NCBI RefSeq assembly: GCF_027563465.1
Contig: NZ_JAPFQA010000002.1
Coordinates: forward strand, 835,399 to 899,398
Length of the DNA: 64,000 nucleotides
From: Mesorhizobium qingshengii
GTDB taxonomy: Bacteria; Pseudomonadota; Alphaproteobacteria; Rhizobiales; Rhizobiaceae
Direction: 5' to 3'
Positions 18,385-28,484 of this stretch are shown here, piece after piece (positions within the stretch are counted from its first letter, which is position 1; every line of letters starts with the position of its first letter). Under the pieces are notes generated by a model that saw nothing but the letters and a program-made list of their open reading frames with translations, made no database searches and was not told the origin of the DNA. Position numbers and translations under genes: made by a program.

Positions 18385-18703
18385 CCTCCGGCGCACGCCA
18401 TATTCTTAGTCCTGCGGCTTCAGGACAGCTGGTCCGCTTCGGCACACAGACCCCGTGCCGCAACGGGACGCCATCGGGCATTCCGCGATCCCTGGGTCTG
18501 ATCATGGTAAGCGGTTCGTAAACGCCGCCGCGCCCGTGGCTTTCCGTTTACCTGTTGTTCACCTTCTTGCAGTCCGAAACCAAGCAAAAACAATGCGTTG
18601 CTTGTGAGCCCTCTCGCCTGGTGGGGCGTAGCGGCGTCAACCGGCTGGAATCCTGCATTGCCCTGCCCGCGGCGATAAGGCCGAGGCATGCGGAGGCTGT
18701 TGG
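18385..18703. other. 319-bp gap without recognised gene
   Basis: Between the transglutaminase-like gene and the TadG-like gene I see no credible coding frame, RNA gene or repeat. It presumably carries the promoter of the TadG-like gene, whose ribosome-binding site GGAGG lies about 10 nt before ATG 18704. Confidence 0.5.
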
Positions 18704-20065
18704 ATGCGGAATTACGGGGGTCTTGTTCACGCGGTTGGCGGTTTCGCCAGACATCGCGGTGGAAATTTCGCGGTCCTGTTCGGCCTTGCCGCGTCGGTCT
18801 TGTCGCTGGGTGTTGGCTTTTCCGTCAACGTATCACAGCTCTACAATGCCAGATCGAGCCTGCAGGGCGTGGTCGACGCCGCCGTGACCTCGACGGCGCG
18901 TGATCTGACGACCGGCGTCATCAAGGAAGCCGATGCCAACAAATCGGTGCAGGCCTTTCTCGATGCCAACAGCCAGGCAGGCATCCTGCAGGCCGGCCAG
19001 ATCGTGCTGGACAAGCTGACGCTCGACAAGAACGCCAAGACGGTCCAGGCGGACGTCCATGTCGATGTCGCCTTGTTCTTCCCGATTCTTGGCATGGGCG
19101 ACATGAAACGCGTCGCCGCCTCGACGACGGCGCTCTATTCGGACAAGACCATCGAAGTGGCGATGATGCTCGACGTGACCGGCTCGATGGCGGGTCAGAA
19201 GATCAAGGATCTGAAGGCGGCGGCGAGCAATGCGGTGGACAGTTTCCTGGGCAACCAGGATCCGACCAGGCCCAGGGTGCGGGTTTCCATCGTGCCTTAC
19301 GCCAATTCGGTCAATGCGGATGCTCTCGCCGACAGCACAGTCTATGTCGAAACCAAAGCGAGCCAGCGCAAACAGGCGCCCGGCAACACGAGTGCACAGC
19401 CTGCTTCGGCCTCGCCGCGCCCTGACAATTGCGCCACCGAACGCAAGGGCGCCGACCAGTATTCGGACGCGGGTCCTGGCTCGAGCATGGTCAATCGCGA
19501 CTACCTGCTGTCGAGCTTTGCCGCAAACACCCGGACCGCCGCCTGCCCGGCCGCCGCACTCGTCCCGTTGACGGCCGACGCCAGCGCACTCAAGAACGTC
19601 ATCAAGGATTTTGTCGCGTCGGGCGGGACAGCCGGCCATATCGGCGTGCAATGGACCTGGTACATGCTGTCGGAAAGCTGGGGCAGCGTGATGAAAGCCT
19701 CGGAACGGCCCGCCAGGATGGATCCGAAGAAAGTCGCCAAATATGCGATCCTGATGACGGATGGCGAATTCAACCTGTCCTATTTCGACGCCAACACTGT
19801 CGGCGAGGTCTACAACGACGCCGGCAAGGAACCGACCCGCGCGGCGGCAAAGAAGCTCTGCGCTGCCATGCGTGACAAAGGCATCGAAATCTTCACCATC
19901 GGCTTCAATCTCGAAGAGGCAAATGCCGAGGCGACGCTGCAGGATTGCGCCAGCGCGGACAGCGTCTCGATCAAGCATTTCTATCAGGCTGCCAACGGTG
20001 CCGAACTGGACAGCGCGTTTCAGACGATTGCCCGTAACATCGAAACCCTGGCGCTGACCAAGTAG
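18704..20065 (+). CDS. TadG-like Flp pilus-associated protein with von Willebrand A domain
   Basis: A 453-residue membrane-anchored protein. A single N-terminal transmembrane segment (about residues 21-42) is followed by the TadE/TadG-type sequence VSQLYNARSSLQGVVDAAV. The von Willebrand A domain follows, with the MIDAS motif DVTGS (Asp157, Thr159, Ser161), a later ILMTDGEFN strand and IFTIGFNL. A roughly 100-residue insert (about 205-300) is Pro/Ser/Ala-rich and holds Cys residues that may be disulphide-bonded. Proteins like this are found with tight-adherence pili and are exported to the periplasm or surface. No other tad genes lie nearby, so this is an orphan copy. GGAGG precedes the ATG. 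Confidence 0.82.
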   Translation: MRNYGGLVHAVGGFARHRGGNFAVLFGLAASVLSLGVGFSVNVSQLYNARSSLQGVVDAAVTSTARDLTTGVIKEADANKSVQAFLDANSQAGILQAGQIVLDKLTLDKNAKTVQADVHVDVALFFPILGMGDMKRVAASTTALYSDKTIEVAMMLDVTGSMAGQKIKDLKAAASNAVDSFLGNQDPTRPRVRVSIVPYANSVNADALADSTVYVETKASQRKQAPGNTSAQPASASPRPDNCATERKGADQYSDAGPGSSMVNRDYLLSSFAANTRTAACPAAALVPLTADASALKNVIKDFVASGGTAGHIGVQWTWYMLSESWGSVMKASERPARMDPKKVAKYAILMTDGEFNLSYFDANTVGEVYNDAGKEPTRAAAKKLCAAMRDKGIEIFTIGFNLEEANAEATLQDCASADSVSIKHFYQAANGAELDSAFQTIARNIETLALTK

Positions 20066-20076
20066 TCCAAACGGAA

Positions 20077-20109
20077 AAGGCCGCCGCTTCTTTCGAAGCC
20101 GGCGGCCTT
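20077..20109 (+). terminator. Terminator-like hairpin after the TadG-like gene
   Basis: AAGGCCGCCGCTTC pairs with GAAGCCGGCGGCCTT, with one bulged G and a 4-nt loop, 11 nt after the stop. The following tract is only weakly T-rich (CCGTGTTTCC). Confidence 0.6.
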
Positions 20110-20176
20110 CCGTGTTTCCGTCCGTGGCGCGGCCCTGGCGGCGACCTAGGAGGTCACCCGCCGCGCATCTCGCGCC

Positions 20177-20248
20177 TTAACGGGAAGACTGCTTCCCGAA
20201 AGTGCAATCCGCTGAGGCCACGTTCTGGAAAACGAAATCACTCGACAT
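20177..20248 (-). CDS. 23-residue micro-ORF with a 15-nt 16S-complementary ribosome-binding site
   Basis: A 24-codon frame begins at ATG 20248, reads MSSDFVFQN..., ends ...DCTFGKQSSR and stops at TAA 20177. Its ribosome-binding site, GAAAGGAGGTGATCC, ends one base before the ATG and is complementary over 15 nt to the 16S rRNA 3' end as I know it. The core GGAGG has an ideal 7-nt spacing. Such a site on a random frame is improbable, so I treat it as a real small protein gene. It has one Cys and no transmembrane segment; no family was recognised. It could be a short regulatory or leader peptide. It lies antisense to the leader of cfa and convergent with the TadG-like gene. Confidence 0.5.
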   Translation of the reverse strand: MSSDFVFQNVASADCTFGKQSSR

Positions 20249-20415
20249 CGGATCACCTCCTTTCGATTTGTTGAACACGCACAGATGATGGGGTCTCATT
20301 TGGAAAATGACAAGGCGTCACCTTCAAAAAGCCGGGTGGTGTGTCTTTCCAGACGGGCCGGCTTGCAGTTCAGGGGCAAAGAGACAACATTGTTGCACTC
20401 GCTTCGGGAGGAAGC

Positions 20416-21684
20416 ATGGACGCCACCGACAAGGCCGCGCGGATCGTCCGAACGGTCGTTGAGACGCTGAAGCCGGGCTTTGCGGTCAAGCTGTGGACCG
20501 GCGAGCGGATTGGCCCCGCCACCGGCCCGGTGCTCACCATCAACGACCAGGATATTGCCTGGCAGATCATTCGCCGCCCCTCCTTCTCGACGCTGATCGA
20601 GATGTGGATCTCCAAGGCGGTCGATATCGAAGACGGATCACTGTTTGATTTCTACGCCCTGCCTTCGCAAGGCAAGCTCAGGTCGAAACTCAAGGCATTG
20701 CCGAAACTGGCGATCCTGCGCGACTTGCCCGCCGTTCTGTTTTCGAGAAAGCAGATGACAACGCGGGTCGATCTTGCCGGACGAAACCCTTTCGTCAGCG
20801 GATCGAGCAAGGAGGCGATCCAGCACCACTATGACATCTCGAACGCCTTCTACCGGCTCTTCCTCGACGAACGCATGGTCTACAGCTGCGGTTACTTCAA
20901 GGATTTCGCCAACGGCATCGATGAGGCGCAGGCCGACAAGCTCGACCACATCTGCCGCAAGCTGCGGCTGAGGCCCGGTGAAAGATTGCTCGACATAGGC
21001 TGCGGCTGGGGAGCGATGCTGATCCATGCCGCGAAAAATTATGGCGTCACCGGCCACGGCGTCTCGCTGTCTGAAGCCCAGACGAAACTTGCCCGTGAGC
21101 GCATTCGCGCCGAGGGGCTGGAGGACAAGATCACCATCGAGATAAAATCCTATGCCGAGCTCACTGGCACGTTCGACAAGATATCGTCGATCGGCATGTT
21201 CGAGCATCTGGGGCTCGCCAACCATGCCGCCTACTTTTCCGCCGTCCACCGGCTGCTGAAGCCAGGCGGCATCTATCTGCATCACGCCATCACCAGGCGC
21301 AGCAAGGGCGACATGAAGAAGACCCTGCGCAAGGGGCCGGAATACAAGGCGCTGATCAAATACATCTTCCCCGGCGGTGAACTCGACACGATCGGCATGA
21401 CGCTCGGCAATCTCGAAGCGCACGGCTTCCTCGTCCACGATGTCGAGAATCTGCGCGAGCATTATGCGCGCACCTGCAGGCTGTGGGCCGAGCGCCTTCA
21501 TGCACAATTCGACGAGGCGATTGCCGAGGTCGGCGAGGCCAAGGCGCGTCTGTGGCTGCTCTACCTGACCGGCTGTTCGATCACCTTCGAACGCGCATCG
21601 GCGCAGATTTTCCAGACTGTCGCCACCAGGCGCGCGCGTGGCCCGAGCGGCCTGCCGCCGACGCGGGCCGACCTCTATCGGTAG
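20416..21684 (+). CDS. cfa: Cyclopropane-fatty-acyl-phospholipid synthase family protein
   Basis: Transfers a methylene group from SAM to cis-unsaturated acyl chains of membrane phospholipids, making cyclopropane fatty acids (for example lactobacillic acid in rhizobia) in stationary phase or acid stress. The 422-residue protein has the N-terminal helical lipid-binding domain (1-125). The catalytic domain follows with HHYDISNAFYRLFLD, Cys158 in VYSCGYF (equivalent to the active-site Cys of E. coli Cfa) and SAM motif I LLDIGCGWGAM (191-201). GMFEHLG and the HHAITRR segment follow. ATG 20416 has GGGAGGA 4 nt upstream. It is convergent with the MOSC gene, with a 1-bp gap between the stops. Confidence 0.9.
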   Translation: MDATDKAARIVRTVVETLKPGFAVKLWTGERIGPATGPVLTINDQDIAWQIIRRPSFSTLIEMWISKAVDIEDGSLFDFYALPSQGKLRSKLKALPKLAILRDLPAVLFSRKQMTTRVDLAGRNPFVSGSSKEAIQHHYDISNAFYRLFLDERMVYSCGYFKDFANGIDEAQADKLDHICRKLRLRPGERLLDIGCGWGAMLIHAAKNYGVTGHGVSLSEAQTKLARERIRAEGLEDKITIEIKSYAELTGTFDKISSIGMFEHLGLANHAAYFSAVHRLLKPGGIYLHHAITRRSKGDMKKTLRKGPEYKALIKYIFPGGELDTIGMTLGNLEAHGFLVHDVENLREHYARTCRLWAERLHAQFDEAIAEVGEAKARLWLLYLTGCSITFERASAQIFQTVATRRARGPSGLPPTRADLYR

Positions 21685-21685
21685 C

Positions 21686-22434
21686 CTAGAGGAAGCGCAT
21701 CGCGTTGCCGATCGCGACGTTGGCCGGCCGATCGACCGTGCAGTAGGCGCCGAGATTGTGCGCGTTGTGGCGAACCAGATTGCGCAGGATCGCCGGGTCG
21801 TGGTCGAAGCCGTCCTGGGCGATGATGGTGAAGCCGCAGCGGCGGCAGGGTTCTGAGATGGTCAACAGCAATTCGCCGATTGCGAGCTTGCGGCCGATCC
21901 ATTCCGTCTCCGGAAACGAGCCCTCCACCGGAGCCATGTCGACGACGATGTTCGGTCGGAAGCGACGCGGGTCGGCGGTCCCCTCCGGATGCAGCGCCTT
22001 CAGCCGCGCCAGCGACGCCGTGGTCAGAAGGTGGATCGGGGCCTTGCGATAGCGTTCCGCCGTCAGCGGGCCGGAATAGCCGGCGGCAGCGTTCTCCCGG
22101 CGAAACGGCCGGATCGAGGCTTCGAAGCCGAGATAGGCCGATACCGACCGATCGCTTTCGGCGCCGGGGGCTGGCAGCCAGTCGCCGCCCGGAACGGCGA
22201 CTTCGAGTTCGCGGTTGCGCGTCAGCCGGGTGCGGATGCGCGGCACTTCATGCCATTTCGCATCGCGATCCGGCCGTGCGATCTCATTGTCGGTGGCATC
22301 GACCAGGCCGAACATGCGGTCGCCCGCGATGCCTTCGACCCCGATCGAGATCGCCTCCAGGCGCTCGCCGGCAAGCGAACTCGCCGGATAGCGCCAGAGC
22401 TCGCTGACAGCGCCCAGCAAAACCTCGTCCCGCA

Positions 22435-22435
<1 letters not shown>
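21686..22435 (-). CDS. MOSC domain-containing protein (YcbX/mARC-like)
   Basis: A 249-residue protein with an N-terminal MOSC beta-barrel domain (LWRYPASSLAGERLEAISIGVEGIAGDR) and the C-terminal MOSC core. A conserved Cys pair occurs in EPCRRCGF (Cys197, Cys200). In this family Cys coordinates the molybdenum cofactor for reduction of N-hydroxylated compounds, or carries sulfur. The ATG (22435-22433) shares its A with the TGA stop of acs (TGATG), so the gene is translationally coupled to acs. No other partner is visible. The substrate is uncertain; mARC-type N-reductases also need a cytochrome b5/reductase partner. Confidence 0.82.
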
Positions 22436-24390
<1,955 letters not shown>

Positions 24391-24695
24391 TTCTTTGCTT
24401 TCCTCCCGAACCAAACCGCCGGCTTGAAACGCCGGCGGGGATCACGGCGACGCGGCCGCGAATTCGGCGGCATTATTACCAGTTCCGCCGTAACGGCAAC
24501 ATTAGACGTTGGATTCGCGTGGCGGGATGCCGCAGGTGCGTTCTCCGGCGCTGTCAGCACTCGACGAAGCTCGCTGCTAACTGCATGTTTTTGCGCGGAA
24601 AACCCGCTCCTGATCAGGAAAAATCAATAGACAGTTAAGCAACGGCGCGCACAATCCAGCGTTGGGAGGAAAGGAGAATCAACCTGGGGACCGCC
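24391..24695. other. 305-bp divergent gap between acs and usg
   Basis: The divergent control region holds the acs leader hairpin at 24416-24438 and is comparatively AT-rich from 24470 to 24640. No gene or repeat was recognised. Confidence 0.5.
24416..24438 (-). promoter_or_regulatory. Leader hairpin of acs
   Basis: CCGCCGGC and GCCGGCGG form a perfect 8-bp stem with a 7-nt loop (GTTTCAA on the acs strand), 26 nt before the acs ATG and just upstream of its GGAGG. It could modulate access to the ribosome-binding site or early termination; no terminator T-tract follows. Confidence 0.4.
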
Positions 24696-24968
24696 ATGCG
24701 CGACCATTCCGAAATGGACCTGATGCTCAAAGGCTACGGCTTGACCACGGCCAAGATTCTTTATCATTTCCCCGACCATCCGCATCTGCTGCAGAGCTTC
24801 ATCTGGCAGGATTACGACCTGGCGCCGAAGTTTCCGGTGCTGATCCGGTTCATCGAGTTCTGGAAGGCCAGGCTCGACGGGCCACTGCATTCAGTCAGCT
24901 ACACGCACCAGAAGCTGATCGCGCCAAACGAATGGCGCAAGGTCGACGGCGAGTTCGTGCTTCATTAG
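24696..24968 (+). CDS. usg: Usg-like protein
   Basis: A 90-residue soluble protein of the Usg-like family, named from the gene upstream of trpF in Caulobacter. The family signature is visible in YGLTTAKILYHFPDHPHLLQSF and WQDYDLAPKFPVLIRFIEFW. Aromatic- and His-rich, no signal peptide. The molecular function is unknown. In many alphaproteobacteria usg precedes trpF; here it is followed on the other strand by an aldo/keto reductase, so that link is lost. The start is ATG 24696 with GGGGA nearby; an alternative ATG is possible within a few codons. The stop overlaps the start of a repeat element by 2 bp. Confidence 0.85.
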   Translation: MRDHSEMDLMLKGYGLTTAKILYHFPDHPHLLQSFIWQDYDLAPKFPVLIRFIEFWKARLDGPLHSVSYTHQKLIAPNEWRKVDGEFVLH

Positions 24969-25110
24969 GGCGTGCCGATATTCAGGTGAGGCCGGCCTGC
25001 GAATAGCGGCTTTCTGCGCTTCCGGTGCTCACGTACTTCAAGTACGCTCCGCTCCGGTTCTCGGAAGCCACCATTCTCGGCTCAGCCTGACCTGAATCTC
25101 AACACACCCT
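24967..25110. repeat. 144-bp interspersed palindromic repeat
   Basis: The ends (24967-24992 and 25085-25110) are imperfect inverted copies: AGGGCGTG...ATATTCAGGTGAGGC matches the complement of GCCTGACCTGAATCTCAACACACCCT-type sequence. An inner palindrome CGTACTT-C-AAGTACG lies at about 25030-25044. I recall a close relative of this sequence scattered in rhizobial genomes. It overlaps the usg stop by 2 bp and ends 10 bp before the next stop. Confidence 0.7.
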
Positions 25111-25120
25111 ATCGCGTCGA

Positions 25121-26155
25121 TCATACCGCCGGCGGGTTGAGCCGGGCGAAACCTTCCTGGCGGCGATAGGGGAAATACGGGTAGGGCGCGGTGACTTCGC
25201 TCGCAGCGTCGAGTTTACCGATCTGTTCCGGCGTCAACGTCCAGCCGACGGCGCCGAGGTTCTGGCGCAGCTGCTCCTCGTTGCGGGCACCGATGATGAC
25301 CGAGGAGACGGTCGGGCGCTGCAGGAGCCAGTTGATGGCGATCTGGGGCACGGTCTTGCCGGTTTCCCCGGCCATCGCGTCAAGGGCATCCATGACCTGG
25401 TGGAGATGCTCGTCGCCGATCGGCGGGCCGAAGCTCGCCGTGTCATGCAGCCGGCTCCTTTCCGGCAAAGGCTGACCGCGGCGTATCTTGCCAGTCAGGC
25501 GGCCCCAGCCGAGCGGGCTCCACACCAGTGCGCCGACGCCCTGGTCGAGGCCAAGCGGCATCAGCTCCCACTCATAGTCGCGACCGACCAGCGAATAGTA
25601 GACCTGATGCGCGACATAGCGCGGATAGCCGTGCCTGTCGGCCAGCCCAACCGACTTCATCACTTGCCAGCCGGAAAAGTTGGAGACGCCGACATAGCGC
25701 AGCTTACCGGCGCGCACGAGCTCGTCCAGCGTCGACAGCACCTCCTCGATCGGCGTGCCGGCGTCGAAGGCATGCAGCTGCAGCAGGTCGATGTAGTCGG
25801 TGCCGAGACGCTTCAGGGCGTCTTCCACCGATCTGATCAGCCGCGATCGCGACGAGCCGTAGTCGGCCGGCCCGTCGCCCATCGGCAGAGAGGTCTTGGT
25901 CGAGATCAGCACGGCATCGCGGCGGCCCTTGATGGCTTCGCCAAGCACTTGTTCCGAAGCGCCGTTCGAATAAACGTCGGCGGTGTCGAACAGGTTGACG
26001 CCGGCCTCTAGGCAGATGTCGATCAGCCGTCGCGCCTCCCTGGCGTCGCTGTTGCCCCAGGCGCCGAACAGCGGCCCCGAGCCGCCAAAAGTTCCCGCGC
26101 CGAAAGACAGCGCCGGCACTTTCAGGCCCGATGCGCCGAGACGTCGATAGTCCAT
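25121..26155 (-). CDS. Aldo/keto reductase family oxidoreductase
   Basis: A 344-residue NADPH-dependent (beta/alpha)8-barrel reductase, probably cytoplasmic and acting on a small aldehyde or sugar. Motifs are the FDTADVYSNGASE region with the catalytic Asp (Asp53 region) and Tyr58 neighbourhood, LISTKTS with the Lys, and the downstream LLQLHAFDA motif with the His. The cofactor-binding end is SSVIIGARNEEQL. ATG 26155 is supported by AGGAGC 4-5 nt upstream; a longer reading frame upstream lies inside the transporter and was rejected. The substrate is unknown. The gene follows the MFS transporter gene (start 65 bp after its stop) on the same strand and may share a transcript with it. Confidence 0.88.
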   Translation of the reverse strand: MDYRRLGASGLKVPALSFGAGTFGGSGPLFGAWGNSDAREARRLIDICLEAGVNLFDTADVYSNGASEQVLGEAIKGRRDAVLISTKTSLPMGDGPADYGSSRSRLIRSVEDALKRLGTDYIDLLQLHAFDAGTPIEEVLSTLDELVRAGKLRYVGVSNFSGWQVMKSVGLADRHGYPRYVAHQVYYSLVGRDYEWELMPLGLDQGVGALVWSPLGWGRLTGKIRRGQPLPERSRLHDTASFGPPIGDEHLHQVMDALDAMAGETGKTVPQIAINWLLQRPTVSSVIIGARNEEQLRQNLGAVGWTLTPEQIGKLDAASEVTAPYPYFPYRRQEGFARLNPPAV

Positions 26156-26219
26156 TTTCTGCTCCTGCTGATGTGGAAGGAAGGGATGTCGAAAAGCGGT
26201 CTGGCTTTGCCGGCTGATG

Positions 26220-27401
26220 TCACGACCGGACGGAAGCAGGCGTGCCGAGCGTGGCAGGGCGATCGAGGCGCAGCGCCAGTCCCGCCACGGCGAGTGCGGC
26301 AAGCGGCAGCAGCGCGGCGACCCAGGGGAGCGCGCCAAGGCCGAGTCCACGGGCAATGACCGTGCCACCAAGCCAGGCGCCGGCGGCGTTGCCGAGATTG
26401 AAGGCGGCGATGTTGAAGGACGAGGCGAGGCTCTGGCCGGCACCTTGCGCCTTTTCCAGCACCCACATCTGCAGTGGCGCCACGGTGGCGAAGGCGGCGG
26501 CGCCCAGCAGGCCGACATAGATGACGGCCATGACCTGGCTGTGGATGGCGAAGCTCATGGTTGCCAGCACCAGCGCCAGCACGACGAGACTGCCCAGCAC
26601 GGCCGGCACCAGCCAGCGATCCGCGACCTTGCCGCCGGCGAGATTGCCGGCGATGAGGCCGCCACCGAAGACGAGCAGGATCGGCGACACGGCCGCTTCC
26701 CCAAAGCCGCTGATCTCGGTCAGCAACGGGGCGATGTAGGTGAAGACGGCGAACACGCCGGCATAACCGAGCACGGTGGTGGCGAGGCCGAGCAGGACGG
26801 GCGTGCGGCGCAGCACGGCGAAATCGGCGCGCAGGTCGCTCTTTTCAGGTGCCGTCCGGCTGCGCGGCACCAGAGCCAAGATGACGGCGAAGGCCGCCAG
26901 GCCGACCACGGTGACCGCCCAGAAGGTCGCCCGCCAGCCGAAGGCCTGGCCGAGCCAGGTGCCGAAGGGCACGCCGAGGATGTTGGCGATGGTCAGGCCG
27001 GTGAACATCAGGGCGATCGCCGAGGCCTTCTTGTTGGGCGCCACCAGTCCAGTGGCGACGACAGAGCCGACGCCGAAGAAGGTGCCATGGGCAAAGGCGG
27101 TGATGACGCGGGCGCCCATCAGCGTCCAGTAGTCGGGGGCCAGCGCACAGGCGAGATTGCCAAGCGTGAAGATCGCCATCAGCGCCAGAAGCACGGTCTT
27201 GCGTGGCCAGTTGCCGGTGGCGATGGTCAACAAGGGCGCGCCGATGACGACGCCGAGCGCATAGCCCGAAATGAGCTGGCCGGCGGCCGAGATCGAGACG
27301 CCGAGATCCTTGCTGACATCAAGCAGCAGACCCATGATGACGAATTCGGTGACGCCGATGCCGAAGGCACCGGCGGCGAGGGCGTAGAGAGCTAGAGGCA
27401 T
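26220..27401 (-). CDS. MFS transporter, drug/sugar exporter (DHA1, AraJ-like)
   Basis: A 393-residue inner-membrane protein with about 12 transmembrane segments. The start MPLALYALAAGAFGIGVTEFVIMGLL is typical of AraJ/YdhP-type H+ antiporters, with the TEFVIMG motif. The loop motif RKTVLLALM follows the GNWPR segment. It probably exports a drug or sugar. ATG 27401 was chosen: upstream in-frame codons extend into the LysR control region. It is divergent from a LysR gene 126 bp away, which probably regulates it. The stop is 65 bp from the aldo/keto reductase start. Confidence 0.86.
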   Translation of the reverse strand: MPLALYALAAGAFGIGVTEFVIMGLLLDVSKDLGVSISAAGQLISGYALGVVIGAPLLTIATGNWPRKTVLLALMAIFTLGNLACALAPDYWTLMGARVITAFAHGTFFGVGSVVATGLVAPNKKASAIALMFTGLTIANILGVPFGTWLGQAFGWRATFWAVTVVGLAAFAVILALVPRSRTAPEKSDLRADFAVLRRTPVLLGLATTVLGYAGVFAVFTYIAPLLTEISGFGEAAVSPILLVFGGGLIAGNLAGGKVADRWLVPAVLGSLVVLALVLATMSFAIHSQVMAVIYVGLLGAAAFATVAPLQMWVLEKAQGAGQSLASSFNIAAFNLGNAAGAWLGGTVIARGLGLGALPWVAALLPLAALAVAGLALRLDRPATLGTPASVRS

Positions 27402-27510
27402 GGCGGTTTCCACTTCGACGACGAAGAGCGCCTTGTGCAAACCCGCGCCCCGACCCGGAAGATCGTGCCGCCGTGCACTGTGAACCAGACTTGCAATGGG
27501 CACATTTTCC

Positions 27511-27525
27511 GTGAAATAGATTCAC
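27511..27525 (+). promoter_or_regulatory. Candidate LysR box in the divergent promoter
   Basis: The perfect inverted repeat GTGAA-ATAGA-TTCAC ends 2 nt before the LysR ATG at 27528 and contains a T-N11-A core typical of LysR-type binding sites. Binding there would cover the LysR start and could autoregulate it. Confidence 0.5.
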
Positions 27526-27527
27526 AG

Positions 27528-28436
27528 ATGGCGAGGCCCGACATCAACCGCTCCGGCGAGATCGAAGTGTTCGTGCGCGTCGTCGAGGCGGGCAGCTTTT
27601 CCGCCGCGGCGCGCGCGCTGCGCATGACGCCATCGGCGGTCAGCAAGCTGATCGCGCGGCTGGAGGCCAGGCTTGGCGCACGGCTGGTCAGCCGCTCGAC
27701 ACGTCGCCTGCAGCTGACGCCGGAAGGCACCGCGTTCTATGAAAGCGGCCTGCGCATCCTTGCCGACATGGCCGCGGCCGAGCGCGAGGCGGCGGCGGGC
27801 GCGGCGCCGCGCGGGCGGCTGCGCGTCAACACCTACGTGCCATTCGGCGTGCACCGGCTGATCCCGCTTCTGCCGCGCTTCCTCGAACGCTACAGGGAAA
27901 TCTCGGTCGATCTGGTGCTGACCGACAGTGTCATCGACCTGATGGCCGAGCGCGCCGATGTCGCCATTCGTGCCGGGCCGCTTGGCGAATCACGACTGGT
28001 GGCGCGCAAGCTCGGGCAAAGCCCGGTGGTGGTCGTTGCCGCGCCCTCATACCTCGAGGCGCATGGCACGCCACGGACACCGGCGGATCTCGACAAGCAT
28101 AACCGCATGGGCTTCGGTTTCGTACGGCATCTCGATGGCTGGCCGTTTCTCGACGCGGCCGGCATTGCCATCATGGTTCCGATCACGGGCAATGCGCTTG
28201 TCAGCGACGGCGAAGCGATGCGGCTGATGACGTTGGCCGGCGTGGGCATCGCCCGGCTGGCGCGCTGGCATGTGGCGGCCGATATCGCGGCCGGCCGGCT
28301 GGTCCCGCTGCTGGAGGCGTTCAATCCGGGCGACGAGGAGGTTACCCACGCCGTCTATGTCGGCCAGGGCCCTCACCTGCCGGCGCGGGTACGTGCCTTT
28401 CTCGATTTTCTTGGCGAGAGCGTGCGGCTGACCTGA
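27528..28436 (+). CDS. LysR-family transcriptional regulator
   Basis: A 302-residue regulator. The N-terminal winged helix-turn-helix occupies about residues 10-68 (EAGSFSAAARALRMTPSAVSKLIARLEARLGARLVSRSTRRLQLT). The inducer-binding domain follows (about 95-295; APRGRLRVNTYVPFGVHRLIPLLPRF). The helix-turn-helix is complete. It probably binds the inverted repeat at 27511-27525 and controls the divergent MFS exporter. ATG 27528 is preferred to in-frame codons upstream, which would cover the operator region. A strong bidirectional terminator follows the stop. The inducer is unknown. Confidence 0.9.
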   Translation: MARPDINRSGEIEVFVRVVEAGSFSAAARALRMTPSAVSKLIARLEARLGARLVSRSTRRLQLTPEGTAFYESGLRILADMAAAEREAAAGAAPRGRLRVNTYVPFGVHRLIPLLPRFLERYREISVDLVLTDSVIDLMAERADVAIRAGPLGESRLVARKLGQSPVVVVAAPSYLEAHGTPRTPADLDKHNRMGFGFVRHLDGWPFLDAAGIAIMVPITGNALVSDGEAMRLMTLAGVGIARLARWHVAADIAAGRLVPLLEAFNPGDEEVTHAVYVGQGPHLPARVRAFLDFLGESVRLT

Positions 28437-28437
28437 G

Positions 28438-28465
28438 ATACCGGGAGCCGACGGGCTCCCGGTAT
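28438..28465. terminator. Bidirectional terminator hairpin
   Basis: ATACCGGGAGCC and its complement GGCTCCCGGTAT form a perfect 12-bp stem with a 4-nt loop between the convergent LysR and aldo/keto reductase genes. T-tracts are weak on both sides. Confidence 0.65.
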
Positions 28466-28484
28466 GGTCGTCATTGGCAGGGCG

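Noticed and set aside
18420..18689. Minus-strand 89-codon open frame in the 18.4-18.7 kb gap
   Set aside because: No domain, no ribosome-binding site and composition like shadow frames; not supported as a gene.
20249..20264. Fragment of a 16S rRNA gene
   Set aside because: Only 15 nt match the 16S tail, with no flanking rRNA or spacer sequence. It is better explained as the complement of a Shine-Dalgarno on the other strand.
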